Source: Alphaproteobacteria bacterium (lineage in GTDB: Bacteria > Pseudomonadota > Alphaproteobacteria > UBA6615). Taken from it: a stretch of DNA of 26,338 bases. Below are positions 1-8,028 of the stretch, in pieces. The stretch is from assembly GCA_013003285.1 (NCBI GenBank), contig JABDJY010000224.1:1-26338 (forward strand), written 5' to 3'. How positions within the stretch are numbered: position 1 is the stretch's first letter; each line of letters begins with the position of its first letter. The notes under the pieces are model-generated. The model was given only the letters and a program-made list of their open reading frames with translations. It was not told the origin of the DNA and ran no database searches. Made by a program: the position numbers and the translations under genes.

Positions 1-192
1 CACGAGGTACCGTGCCGCACCAATCCGCTGGGGGTTAAGGGCGCCGGCGAAGCCGGTGCGCTGGTCGCGCCGCCGGTGGTCATCGCCGCTATCGCCGATG
101 CGCTACGCAACTATGGCGTCAGCCATATCGACATGCCGGCGACACCGGAGCGTATCTGGGAGTTAATGCAAGAGCGCCAGGCAGCGGAATAG
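1..192 (+). CDS. Molybdopterin-binding subunit, xanthine/CO dehydrogenase family (C-terminal fragment)
   Basis: The window opens inside this reading frame, so only the last 63 residues are visible. They contain NPLGVKGAGEAG, then a small-residue stretch, then IDMPATPERIWE. This is the usual C-terminus of the large molybdopterin-cytosine-dinucleotide-binding subunit of the CoxL/XdhB/aldehyde oxidase family; the GAGEAG glutamate is the family's conserved active-site glutamate region. These enzymes are cytoplasmic hydroxylases that work with FAD and 2Fe-2S subunits. The substrate cannot be told from the tail. The frame ends in TAG and faces livF, whose stop lies 23 bases away, so the two units converge. 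I see no clear terminator between them. Family assignment is fairly sure; the subfamily is not. Confidence 0.85.
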   Translation, partial: HEVPCRTNPLGVKGAGEAGALVAPPVVIAAIADALRNYGVSHIDMPATPERIWELMQERQAAE

Positions 193-215
193 AATAACAG
201 GCAATGAGACAGGGC

Positions 216-944
216 TCAGACGCCGAGATAGTAGCTCTTCACCATTTCGTTCTCGCGCAGATCGGCCGCATCTTCGCTGGCGAACGCGATCTCGCCGTGG
301 ACGATGATATAGCCTTTATCGGCGATCTTGATGGCCTGATTGAAGTTCTGTTCCGCCATCAAGATGGTCAGGCCGCGGCTGGTGTTGAGTTCGCCGATCT
401 TCTCGATCATCTGAGATACCAGAATTGGCGCCAAGCCGACCGAAGGCTCGTCGATCAGCAGGAGCTTGGGAACGCTCATCAGCGCGCGCCCAACGGCTAA
501 CATCTGCTGCTCGCCACCGCTCATGCTACCGGCTTGCTGGGTTTTCCGTTCGGCCAGACGAGGAAACAGCGTAAAGCAGAAATCGATGGTTTCCGCTAAT
601 TTTTCTCGCGCATCCGCGCGGTAAGCCCCGAGGGTCAAATTTTCCTCGACAGTAAGCAACGGGAACAATCGTCGCCCCTCGGGTACCATGGCAATGCCAT
701 GTTCAACAATTTGTTTGGGGCTACAAGCGGTAAGGTCAATTTCCTGATCGCCGTCCTTCAGCGTGATGCTGCCCTCAGTCGGTTTGATCAGGCCAGCAAT
801 GCACCGCATCAGCGTACTTTTGCCATTTCCATTGGTGCCCAGAAGCGCCACGGTTTCACCGTTGGGCACATCCAAGGAGACATTGTGCAAAACGCTAACG
901 TTGCCGTATCCGGCGACGAGATCTTTGACGACGAGCTCAACCAT
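216..944 (-). CDS. livF: Branched-chain amino acid-type ABC transporter, ATP-binding protein LivF
   Basis: This is a 242-residue cytoplasmic ATPase, the usual LivF length. Walker A is GTNGNGKST near residues 36-44, the ABC signature is MSGGEQQ, Walker B is LLLIDEPSVGLAP, and the switch region reads MAEQN, the histidine-free form typical of LivF. It would pair with LivG to power uptake through LivH/LivM. It is the last gene of the livKHMGF operon and begins two bases after the livG stop, so translation is probably coupled. Liv-type systems in alphaproteobacteria carry amino acids, amides, urea and various carboxylates, so the substrate is not fixed by the ATPase. Confidence 0.95.
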   Translation of the reverse strand: MVELVVKDLVAGYGNVSVLHNVSLDVPNGETVALLGTNGNGKSTLMRCIAGLIKPTEGSITLKDGDQEIDLTACSPKQIVEHGIAMVPEGRRLFPLLTVEENLTLGAYRADAREKLAETIDFCFTLFPRLAERKTQQAGSMSGGEQQMLAVGRALMSVPKLLLIDEPSVGLAPILVSQMIEKIGELNTSRGLTILMAEQNFNQAIKIADKGYIIVHGEIAFASEDAADLRENEMVKSYYLGV

Positions 945-946
945 AA

Positions 947-1672
947 TCAGACCCCAAGATAGGCTCTTTCCACGCCTTTATCCTTCACGATGACATCGGG
1001 CGTTCCCTCGGCAATCAGCTCACCCGCATCGAGACATATGATGCGGTGCGAAAACTGCATGACCGCCCGCATGATGTGCTCGATCATGATGATGGTCATG
1101 CCCTGTTCATTGAAGTTGATGAGAATTTCGAGAACCTCATCGACCTCGTTGCCGGTCAGACCGGCCATAGCCTCATCCGATATGAGCAATTTCGGTTTCG
1201 CCGCGATGGCCCGCGCCAGTTCCAGCTTACGAAGCTCGATCTGAGTTAACCCCGTCGTCTCGCCATTGGCTTTATCGGCCATTCCCATGGTTTCGAGGAT
1301 CGACATCGCCTCATCCTCGATAGCTTTTTGACTGGCGCCCGCAATGCCGAGAAACTCGATGGGGATCTTCAAATTGTCCATCACGGTCATGCTGTGGAAC
1401 GGCCGCGGGATCTGAAATGTGCGGGTTATGCCGGCTGCCGTTCGCTTGTGCGCCTTCATTCCGTTCAAATTCTGGCCGTCGAATATGATATTTCCGCCAT
1501 CATTGGTGAGCATGCCGGAAATACAATTGATCAGGGTGGTCTTGCCCGACCCATTCGGCCCGATAAGGCCAAAGCGTTCGCCAACACCGACCTCGGTGGT
1601 CACATTCGACAGCGCTGTAAACCCGCCGAAGTTCTTGGTCACGGAGTCGACTTTGAGAAGTGGTTCCGACAT
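947..1672 (-). CDS. livG: Branched-chain amino acid-type ABC transporter, ATP-binding protein LivG
   Basis: This is a 241-residue ATPase with Walker A GPNGSGKTT near residues 38-46 and an H-loop in MIEHIM. Two motifs depart from the textbook form. The signature region reads LTQIELRKLELARAIA in place of an LSGGQ-like motif, and Walker B ends SDEAMAGL rather than DEPMAGL. From memory a LivG subgroup shares the (R/K)LELARA form, so I take this as subgroup variation rather than loss of function. It starts 14 bases after the livM stop in the same operon. The C-terminal half has the LivG-type extension (GELIAEGTPDVI...AYLGV). Confidence 0.94.
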   Translation of the reverse strand: MSEPLLKVDSVTKNFGGFTALSNVTTEVGVGERFGLIGPNGSGKTTLINCISGMLTNDGGNIIFDGQNLNGMKAHKRTAAGITRTFQIPRPFHSMTVMDNLKIPIEFLGIAGASQKAIEDEAMSILETMGMADKANGETTGLTQIELRKLELARAIAAKPKLLISDEAMAGLTGNEVDEVLEILINFNEQGMTIIMIEHIMRAVMQFSHRIICLDAGELIAEGTPDVIVKDKGVERAYLGV

Positions 1673-1686
1673 GTTTTTAAACCCTT

Positions 1687-2655
1687 CTACTTATTCTTCT
1701 TCATGAACCAGCCGACGATGCCGTGCGGCGCAACTGTCACAAAGAAGATCAGCAGGACCCCCAGGATCAGTAGATTGAGTTCGGAAGAAAACGTCACAAT
1801 CGCCCATTGCTGGACGGTTCCGAGCAATACGGCGCCGACCACCGGGCCGATCCAGGTAAACGTGCCGCCGATCATCGGCATGGCCAGAGAATTCACCGCA
1901 AATTCCAGATTGAACGCGGTCAATGGATCGATAAACGTCAGGAAGCTAGGGAATACGGCGCCTGCCATACCCATCAATGAACCGCTGATGGTCGTCGCGA
2001 AAAGTTTGAGGCGCAAGGTTGGCACGCCCATACATTCGGCTGCTTCCTCGTTATCCTTGATCGAATTCAGCCCCCTGCCCAGCTTGCCCTTTTCGATGCT
2101 ACGGGCGATCCAAACGCTGAACACCGCCAAGACGGCCATAATGAAGAATAAATATTCCTTCGTGTTGCCGAAAAGCGCACCGCCTTTTGAATCGATGAAC
2201 ACATAGCCCAGCAGCTCAGGCTTGCGCGGCGGCAGAAACGAAATGCCCGCGGCGCCGCCGACAAAGTCCCAATTGTTCACGAAGGTTTCGAGAACGATCG
2301 CAAGCGCTAACGTCGCAATGGCGAAATAAACGCCCTTGAGCCGCAGCGTGAAATACCCGATCGACAGACCCAGGAAACCGGCCACGACACCGGCGATGAT
2401 CACCTGTTCGACGATGCCAGCGCCGAGCCATTGAATAAGCGCAACCGCGGTATAGGAGCCGACGCCAAGAAACCCTGCGGTGCCGAAATTAATATAGCCG
2501 CCATAGCCGCCCAGGATGTTCCACGCCGTGGCGATCATGACGAACTGCAGGATCGGAAAACCAGCGACGTACAAGAATCGGTTCACTTCCAAGTAAGTAA
2601 ACAGATACGCCGCCAGCAACACTAGTATGCATCCAATTTCGAATTTGTACCGCAT
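1687..2655 (-). CDS. livM: Branched-chain amino acid-type ABC transporter, permease LivM
   Basis: This is a 322-residue inner-membrane permease with eight or more hydrophobic segments. Family landmarks include GYGGYINFGTAGFLGVGSY near residues 50-70, the cytoplasmic EAA-like loop containing GRGLNSIKDNEEAAECMG near 193-210, and GGTFTWIGPVVGA near 264-276. It forms the translocation channel with LivH. Its ATG overlaps the livH stop by one base (TAATG on the minus strand), which indicates translational coupling. The length and loop positions are normal for LivM. Confidence 0.94.
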   Translation of the reverse strand: MRYKFEIGCILVLLAAYLFTYLEVNRFLYVAGFPILQFVMIATAWNILGGYGGYINFGTAGFLGVGSYTAVALIQWLGAGIVEQVIIAGVVAGFLGLSIGYFTLRLKGVYFAIATLALAIVLETFVNNWDFVGGAAGISFLPPRKPELLGYVFIDSKGGALFGNTKEYLFFIMAVLAVFSVWIARSIEKGKLGRGLNSIKDNEEAAECMGVPTLRLKLFATTISGSLMGMAGAVFPSFLTFIDPLTAFNLEFAVNSLAMPMIGGTFTWIGPVVGAVLLGTVQQWAIVTFSSELNLLILGVLLIFFVTVAPHGIVGWFMKKNK

Positions 2656-3551
2656 TACCGTGTATCCCCGACGCCAAACAGTCCGGTCGGCTTAAACGCC
2701 AACACACCTAATAGGATGCCAAACGAAACCGCCGGCGCCCAAGAGGGACCGAAGAATGTCGACACAATGCTGACCGCAATGCCCAATATAAAGGCCGCAA
2801 CCAAGGTCCCGCTGATCGATCCCAAGCCGCCGAGAACGACAATCGCGAACACGTTGCCGATAAACAGGCGGCCAACCGCCGGCTCGACGGGAATGATGAT
2901 AATCATCAGCGCACCGGCCAAACCGCAGGTCGACAGTCCGATGGCGAACGCCATACGCTTTATGTAAACCGGATCGACCCCCATGAGCGACAGCGCCATC
3001 ATGTCTTGATGGACCGCGCGGGCGGCACGCCCGAAGAATGTCCGTTCGAAATAAAGGTGCAACCCCAGGGTCATTGCGCTGGCGACCACGAACGCGGTTA
3101 GCAATCGATAGGGAACCGAGAACTCTAGGCCCCCGATGACCGCAGATATCGACTCACCAATATAACGCGCTTCGACCAGACGGTGGTCGACACCGAATAC
3201 CATGATTAAAACAACTTCGGTGATGAACAACAGGCCGAAGAAAAACGCCAGGCCACGCAGCGCTTCGGCGCTGGTTTTCTCGAAAAATTGGTAATAGGCC
3301 GAGTAGATTAACCACCCCAGACCGAAGAAGATCGGGGTGATGATAATACCCGCCAATATAGGATCGATGCCGAAGGTCGAATTCAGAATAAAAGTGCAAA
3401 AAGCCGCGGCGACGATCAGGGTTGGGTGGGCGATGTTGACCGTATCGAGCAGGCCGAAACAGATCGACAGGCCGATTGAAAGAGCGGCGAAAAAGCCGCC
3501 CAACAAAAGACCCGCTACCAGCGCGTTGATAAGCAATTCAAGGAATACCAC
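2655..3551 (-). CDS. livH: Branched-chain amino acid-type ABC transporter, permease LivH
   Basis: This is an inner-membrane permease with about eight membrane segments. It carries the LivH landmarks FGLLDTVNIAHPTLIVAAAF near the N-terminus, the cytoplasmic loop FGRAARAVHQDMMALSLMGVD, and GGLGSISGTLVAAFILG. I place the start at the GTG at 3551, giving 298 residues. It is preceded by a GAGG ribosome-binding site and puts the first membrane helix at the N-terminus, as in other LivH proteins. The frame stays open to a TTG at 3617, which would add 22 non-conserved residues, but that codon lies inside a strong hairpin (3594-3625) and has no ribosome-binding site. It follows livK after a 115-base gap and overlaps livM by one base. 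Confidence 0.9.
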   Translation of the reverse strand: MVFLELLINALVAGLLLGGFFAALSIGLSICFGLLDTVNIAHPTLIVAAAFCTFILNSTFGIDPILAGIIITPIFFGLGWLIYSAYYQFFEKTSAEALRGLAFFFGLLFITEVVLIMVFGVDHRLVEARYIGESISAVIGGLEFSVPYRLLTAFVVASAMTLGLHLYFERTFFGRAARAVHQDMMALSLMGVDPVYIKRMAFAIGLSTCGLAGALMIIIIPVEPAVGRLFIGNVFAIVVLGGLGSISGTLVAAFILGIAVSIVSTFFGPSWAPAVSFGILLGVLAFKPTGLFGVGDTR

Positions 3552-3593
3552 GACGCCTCGCTTTTCTAGCTCGGGTGTTAGTGGGGAAGGTTC

Positions 3594-3643
3594 GAGAACG
3601 GTCGCACTTTCGCGCAACCGTTCTCTGACAACCTTTTCAGGTT
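3594..3643 (-). other. Two tandem GAAA-loop hairpins in the livK-livH intercistronic gap
   Basis: Read on the minus strand, the livK-livH gap holds a 14-pair stem (3594-3625, with two G-T wobbles) closed by a GAAA tetraloop, preceded by a 5-pair stem, also closed by GAAA (3630-3643, arms AACCT/AGGTT). No T-run follows the larger stem, so it is not a textbook intrinsic terminator. In many binding-protein operons a stable stem after the binding-protein gene protects its mRNA from 3' exonucleases and keeps that protein in excess over the permeases. That role is an inference; the stems themselves are direct reading. Confidence 0.7.
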
Positions 3644-3666
3644 TTTAGGTAAGTAGAAGCAAAAAC

Positions 3667-4947
3667 CTAACGCAGTTCGTTGAAGGGTTTCACTTCACCT
3701 GTCTTGATGTCGGCCGGGAACATGATCTTGCGCGTCCCCGCTTTGGTGAACTGATCGAGGTCGTTGTTCTTGATGCCTTGATACTGAACCGCGAGGGTCT
3801 TGCTCTCGGTCCATTCACCGTTCTCGCCGAACTGCACATCACCCACGACGGTGGTGAATTTGGTCTTGTGGAGATATTCGGCGATCGCCTCATGGTCGAT
3901 CTTGCCAACGGCGTTGACCGCCTGGCCGAGGATATCGACATAGGCATAGGCCCACGGGACCAGGTAATAGCCAAGTTCATCAACCTTCAGGTTTTCCGCC
4001 TTGACCTTCTTCTGGTAACGCTCAATCAGATTGCTGGCGCCCGGATACAGGTTCATGGTCGGTTCCGGTACGAAGAAGTCATAGTTGAGGAAACCGTTTA
4101 AATTCGGCCCCAGACCGGACATCAGACCGGCATATTGCAAGCCAACCATGCCGCCACCGACGGCTTTGGCGTCGGTGCCGACTTCGGCGATCGCCCGCAC
4201 CAGACCGGACGAACCGTTCGGATAGGAGGCGATGTAGAAAATGTCAGGTTTTTTCGAGTTGACCGCCCTCACGATCGGGGTGAAATCGGAGGTATTGGGC
4301 GGATAGTTCTGGTTGTAAACAATCTCCAGTCCCATCGCCTTGGCGTTCTCAACCGCACCCTCTTTGAGGTTTTGCGCAAATTCCGCATCCGCTGCGAGCA
4401 GCGCGATGGTCTTCGGCTTGAAAGCCTTAATGGCTTCGAACCAACTACCCGAGAAGCCAACAGCCGGGCTGGGACCAGCCGGCAGGATTTGGAAATACTT
4501 TTCGTAATTCCATTTGTGATTGTTGTTCATGCCGAACAGGCCCATGAACACGATGTCACGGTCGATGACGACCGGCATCGCCGGCGCAATCAGGTTGGTG
4601 CCATAACCGCTGACGACGAAATCGACTTTATCGACATCGAGCAGCTTCGAGTAGATACCAGGTACATTCTTGGGGTTGGTCTGATCGTCATAGAAAACGA
4701 GCTCGACCTGGCGACCGAGAATGCCGCCCTTTTTGTTAATGTCATCCTGCCAGATCTGCATCGCCACCAGCGACTGTTTGCCGCCGCCGGCCAGGGCGCC
4801 GGTCAGCGCCATGCTAAATCCAATTTTGATCGGGTCTTTGTTTTGCGCCTGAGCCACCGGCGCGGTCACACTTGTCAGCATGAACGCAACGGCAAACAAA
4901 CCGGCGAGCAGCATCACGCGTACACGATATTTCATTATTCGGGTCAT
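3667..4947 (-). CDS. livK: ABC transporter substrate-binding protein, LivK/amide-binding type
   Basis: This is a 426-residue periplasmic ligand-binding protein (Peripla_BP_6 type). It has an N-terminal signal peptide: basic residues, a hydrophobic core at about 11-30, then AQA before a mature start near Q35. The mature part opens DPIKIGFSMALTGALA, the usual first strand. DDINKKGGILGR and YDDQTNPKNVP are classic LivK motifs. I chose the ATG at 4947 over the GTG at 4962 because GGGAGG sits just before it and the GTG lies at that ribosome-binding site. It is the first gene of the transporter operon. The ligand is not readable from sequence; nearby CoA and acid metabolism makes a carboxylate or amino acid plausible. 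Confidence 0.93.
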   Translation of the reverse strand: MTRIMKYRVRVMLLAGLFAVAFMLTSVTAPVAQAQNKDPIKIGFSMALTGALAGGGKQSLVAMQIWQDDINKKGGILGRQVELVFYDDQTNPKNVPGIYSKLLDVDKVDFVVSGYGTNLIAPAMPVVIDRDIVFMGLFGMNNNHKWNYEKYFQILPAGPSPAVGFSGSWFEAIKAFKPKTIALLAADAEFAQNLKEGAVENAKAMGLEIVYNQNYPPNTSDFTPIVRAVNSKKPDIFYIASYPNGSSGLVRAIAEVGTDAKAVGGGMVGLQYAGLMSGLGPNLNGFLNYDFFVPEPTMNLYPGASNLIERYQKKVKAENLKVDELGYYLVPWAYAYVDILGQAVNAVGKIDHEAIAEYLHKTKFTTVVGDVQFGENGEWTESKTLAVQYQGIKNNDLDQFTKAGTRKIMFPADIKTGEVKPFNELR

Positions 4948-5301
4948 GGAGGTCCCTCCCACAATGTTTAGAGTTCACGAAGATTCACGACTAATTGAAC
5001 TACTAAACAAATTCAAAAAAACGCACTAAGTGATTCTTTATTATTTCTAAAACAGGTCTTCCTGCCTGCTTAATGGGGACAACAAAACTAGGTTATGAGT
5101 CGAACAATAATATGACTCACGGTTTCGTGAATCTTATGATTACTGATCCGACGTAAATGGGCAAGTGTGATGTGCCGGCCCGGACTAAATGGGGCTTTTG
5201 CTTGGGCCTGATCTTGCGCCGACCGAGTGCGGGCCTTAGCGTGCGCCTCAACCGTCGCTTCGAGCGACCGACCCACTTGAACTACTGAATGGAACACCGC
5301 C
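4948..5301. promoter_or_regulatory. Divergent control region between livK and SDR, with repeated operators
   Basis: This 354-base stretch has no gene I can support and is clearly richer in A+T than its flanks in its livK-proximal half. It must hold the livK promoter on the minus strand and probably that of the SDR gene on the plus strand. Visible structure: TTCACGA at 4974-4980 and again at 4984-4990, one helical turn apart; the second copy, extended to AAGATTCACGA (4980-4990), recurs inverted as TCGTGAATCTT at 5125-5135. TGAGTC (5096-5101) and GACTCA (5114-5119) form a 6-12-6 inverted repeat. TTGAACTACT occurs at 4995-5004 and 5277-5286. I could not fix convincing -35/-10 boxes. Confidence 0.55.
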
Positions 5302-6168
5302 ATGGCTGAATACTCACTCGACGGTCGCACCGTTATCGTCACCGGCGCAGGACGTGGCATCGGACGCGTTATGACCGAAGCGTTGAGCGAGGCTGGCGCA
5401 AACATTATTGCCGCCGCCCATATCAGCGACGACTTTCCCGAGCTCGAGGCGGCTTGCGCCGGTAACCCTGGCAAGGTCCATAGCCTCACCGCCGATATCC
5501 GCCAGGCCGAAGATTGCGACCGGATTATCGCCGCGGCCCACGACACGTTCGGTGGACTTCATGGCCTGGTCAACAATGCCGGTCTGACATTCACCTACAT
5601 CTGGCCCGATGCGTTTGAACGCAAGGAATGGATCGAGAATAAAAGGTTCCCGCCATTCTACGAGGCGGAAGACGAGATCATCGAAAATGTCTTCGCCACC
5701 AACTTCATCGGCGCCGACCGGCTGGCGCGGCGCGCCGCACCGCATATGATCGCGCAAGGCTGGGGCCGTATTATCAATGTCACCACCATGTACCCGACCA
5801 TGACCCGGCCGGGCAGTTCGCCCTACGGCCCCTCGAAGGCGGCGCTCGAATGCGCCACCGAGATTTGGCACAAGGATCTGGAGGGAACCGGCGTTACGGT
5901 CAATATTCTCAATCCCGGCGCCGGTGCCGCAACGCCTGGACTGGCCGAAGCCGTGAAGAAGATGAGCCGCGAGTCAGAAACGCCCTTCGTGATCGATCCC
6001 ATCCTGTTCAGAGAGCCCATCGTGTGGCTCATGTCCGACGCCACAAACGATATTAGTGGCATGCGCTACGACGCCAAACCCTGGGACGCGTCGAAGCCTG
6101 CCGCCGAAGAGGGTGAGCGCATCGGCACCAAAGCCGGCGTATTGCTCTCATACATGCCCGATAGCTGA
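5302..6168 (+). CDS. Short-chain dehydrogenase/reductase (SDR) family oxidoreductase
   Basis: This is a 288-residue Rossmann-fold NAD(P)-dependent oxidoreductase. The cofactor loop TGAGRGIG lies near residues 15-22, NNAG near 91-94, and the catalytic pair is in YGPSK (YxxxK). The usual catalytic serine position before it reads INVTTMYPT, so threonine probably replaces serine. The protein is longer than the roughly 250-residue classical SDR. An insertion after NNAG (FTYIWPDAFERKEW...) and a C-terminal extension suggest an uncharacterised subgroup with its own substrate pocket. A downstream MFS gene on the same strand starts 21 bases after its stop, so they are probably co-transcribed. The substrate is unknown. 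Confidence 0.88.
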   Translation: MAEYSLDGRTVIVTGAGRGIGRVMTEALSEAGANIIAAAHISDDFPELEAACAGNPGKVHSLTADIRQAEDCDRIIAAAHDTFGGLHGLVNNAGLTFTYIWPDAFERKEWIENKRFPPFYEAEDEIIENVFATNFIGADRLARRAAPHMIAQGWGRIINVTTMYPTMTRPGSSPYGPSKAALECATEIWHKDLEGTGVTVNILNPGAGAATPGLAEAVKKMSRESETPFVIDPILFREPIVWLMSDATNDISGMRYDAKPWDASKPAAEEGERIGTKAGVLLSYMPDS

Positions 6169-6189
6169 TTTCCATTTCCCGGGTAATCC

Positions 6190-7404
6190 ATGACAGTTGA
6201 CGCTCCGGCGGGACGGCGACCCTATCTCGGGCCCATGGTCCTGCTGACCCTGACCCAGGCGATGATCTCATGGGCCGTGTTCGCGCCGCCGGTTATCGCC
6301 AAACAGGCCCTGCCCGCCATCGGCCTCGATCCAATCTGGATTGGCGCGCAACCGACCATCGTGTTCATTGCCGCCATGTTCACCGGCATGCTCGCCAGCG
6401 GCTGGGTAGCGCGGGTCAACCCCATGCGCGCCACCCAGCTGTTCGTTTCATTCAGCATGGTCGGATCGATCCTGATCGCCACCGGATCGATCCCCCTGGT
6501 CGCATTGGGCAGCGCCTTTGTCGGCGCCGCACTGGGCCCCGCAACCCCGGCAAGCTCGCATATACTGGCGCGGGTCACACCGGTTCACCTTTTGCCGTTG
6601 GTTTTTTCGACCCGCCAAACCGGGGTCACGTTGGGGGGCGTGATGGCTGGATTTATAACTCCGGTGCTGATGCAAATCTGGGACTGGCAAATCGCGATGC
6701 TCATGGTCGCCGGGGCGTGCGCGGCCACCCTTCTGCTGGTCGAGATCTGGGTGCGTGGTTATAGCGTCTATGCCGATGCCAGCGTCGAGCGACGGGCTAA
6801 GTTCCTCGCCCCCGTCCGATTGGTGGCTTCGATCCCCGCGCTGCGGTGGCTGGCCTTGGGCGCCATTCCGCTGGTCATTGCCCAATACGGATTGACGACA
6901 TTTCTGGTTCTCTATCTGCAGGAAGATATCAAACTGTCGGTGATCACCGCCGGCTGGGTGCTCGGCGCCGCGCAAGCCGCCGGCGGGGTGGGCCGCATCT
7001 TGTTCGGCATGATCGCCGGACGCTATTTGCCGCCGCTCTACGTTTTGCTTGGACTGACCGTGTTGGCCGCCATCGCATCCATATTGACCGCGACCGCGAC
7101 GGAGGCCTGGCCCCTAGCGTTAATCTTCTTGCTCGGCATCGTCTTTGGCGCCGGCGCCGCGGGCTGGAACGGCGTTTTCCTGGCCGAAGCCGCGCGCCTC
7201 TCGCCCCCTGGCGCCATCAGCCGCGTTACCGGTGGGATGACCTTTTTCATCTTCGGCGGCATCGTGTTCGGCCCGGCCGGGTTTGCCCTGCTCATCGAGC
7301 GGACAAACTTCGCGACCGCTTACATCGTAACGGCAACTCTGCTCGCCTTTAGCGTCTTTGCCCTCATCAAAACCGCAGCCCTGGTAAAGGGTAAGAAGGC
7401 CTAA
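6190..7404 (+). CDS. Major facilitator superfamily (MFS) transporter
   Basis: This is a 404-residue protein with about twelve hydrophobic segments in two six-helix halves and a hydrophilic linker near residues 195-210 (RGYSVYADASVERRAKF), the standard MFS layout. An MFS-like loop motif occurs after helix 2 (ASGWVARVNPMRATQL near 69-85). It most resembles the small-organic-anion or CynX/NarK-like branch in general shape, but I cannot name a substrate. It starts 21 bases after the SDR stop and ends four bases before the next gene, so the three plus-strand genes probably form one transcript. It may move the substrate or product of the SDR. Confidence 0.88.
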   Translation: MTVDAPAGRRPYLGPMVLLTLTQAMISWAVFAPPVIAKQALPAIGLDPIWIGAQPTIVFIAAMFTGMLASGWVARVNPMRATQLFVSFSMVGSILIATGSIPLVALGSAFVGAALGPATPASSHILARVTPVHLLPLVFSTRQTGVTLGGVMAGFITPVLMQIWDWQIAMLMVAGACAATLLLVEIWVRGYSVYADASVERRAKFLAPVRLVASIPALRWLALGAIPLVIAQYGLTTFLVLYLQEDIKLSVITAGWVLGAAQAAGGVGRILFGMIAGRYLPPLYVLLGLTVLAAIASILTATATEAWPLALIFLLGIVFGAGAAGWNGVFLAEAARLSPPGAISRVTGGMTFFIFGGIVFGPAGFALLIERTNFATAYIVTATLLAFSVFALIKTAALVKGKKA

Positions 7405-7408
7405 ACGT

Positions 7409-7918
7409 ATGTACTCTATTGGCGATATGGTCTCCGTCGACGACCGCATGCAAAGCGGATATCAATACGAAATTTCAGCACCTCCGGGGACCGGTTTCGC
7501 ACCTGATTTCCAACCTTATTACACGCCGAAACAAATGCTCGAGCTGGGCATATTCGAAGGTAAATACTGTAACGATTGCCGTGGCGAACTCCCCCCCGAC
7601 TGGTATGTCGACGCAAAAATCGCCGACCGTCCCGACCCGTCGCTGAACTGCTTCGGCATCAAAAGCCGACAGCCGCTCTCGGCGTGGCGCGAAAAAGGCT
7701 GGATCGTCGGCCCCGACCCGCGCGGCTGGTTCCAATGGTATTGCCGGTACTATCTGGGACGGCGCCTACCCGAGATCGACGCCCACCAGATAAAACGCTG
7801 GCGCGCCTTCGCCCGCCATGCCGGACAGATTCGCAAAAACTGCGAGCCGGGCGACATCTTCTGCCGCCCACGCCAGCGCCAAGCCTTGCAGCAATGGGCC
7901 TACGACCCGTTTATTTGA
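7409..7918 (+). CDS. Conserved hypothetical protein, six cysteines
   Basis: This is a 169-residue soluble protein with no signal peptide or membrane segment. It carries very regular-looking stretches: FEGKYCNDC, NCFGIKSRQPLSAWREKGW, GWFQWYCRYYLGRR, and a basic C-terminal part IKRWRAFARHAGQIRKNCEP ending QQWAYDPFI. From memory, near-identical motifs occur in uncharacterised proteins of many bacteria, so this is a real family, but I know of no assigned function. The six cysteines (two as CNDC) could bind metal or form disulfides; the C-terminal half is rich in Arg/Lys and aromatics. It starts four bases after the MFS stop, so it is co-transcribed with it, although such proteins often stand alone. 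Confidence 0.8.
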   Translation: MYSIGDMVSVDDRMQSGYQYEISAPPGTGFAPDFQPYYTPKQMLELGIFEGKYCNDCRGELPPDWYVDAKIADRPDPSLNCFGIKSRQPLSAWREKGWIVGPDPRGWFQWYCRYYLGRRLPEIDAHQIKRWRAFARHAGQIRKNCEPGDIFCRPRQRQALQQWAYDPFI

Positions 7919-8028
7919 GCCGATCCCGCCAATTGCAAATATCCAAAAGATACAGTGGCAGCGAAGTATCTAGTTGCTTATCTGGTAGGATAGCCAAGAA
8001 TTTACTGAATTCGAGACCAAGGTGTTGA
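7919..8028. promoter_or_regulatory. Short intergenic region before the cyclase gene
   Basis: These 110 bases are A+T-richer than the neighbouring genes and contain an inverted repeat, AGATAC (7948-7953) and GTATCT (7966-7971). It could be a weak hairpin ending the upstream operon or an operator for the cyclase gene. There is no T-run, so a terminator call is not justified. A promoter for the cyclase is expected here, but I could not assign boxes with confidence. No strong Shine-Dalgarno precedes the ATG at 8029 beyond AAGGTG a few bases upstream. Confidence 0.35.

Noticed and set aside
1328..2206. Plus-strand open frame (292 aa) across livG and livM
   Set aside because: It is antisense to two confident genes and spans their junction; no family resemblance.
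4135..4971. Plus-strand open frame (278 aa) opposite livK
   Set aside because: It is antisense to a well-supported binding-protein gene, with Arg/Asp/Gly-rich sequence and no recognisable motif.
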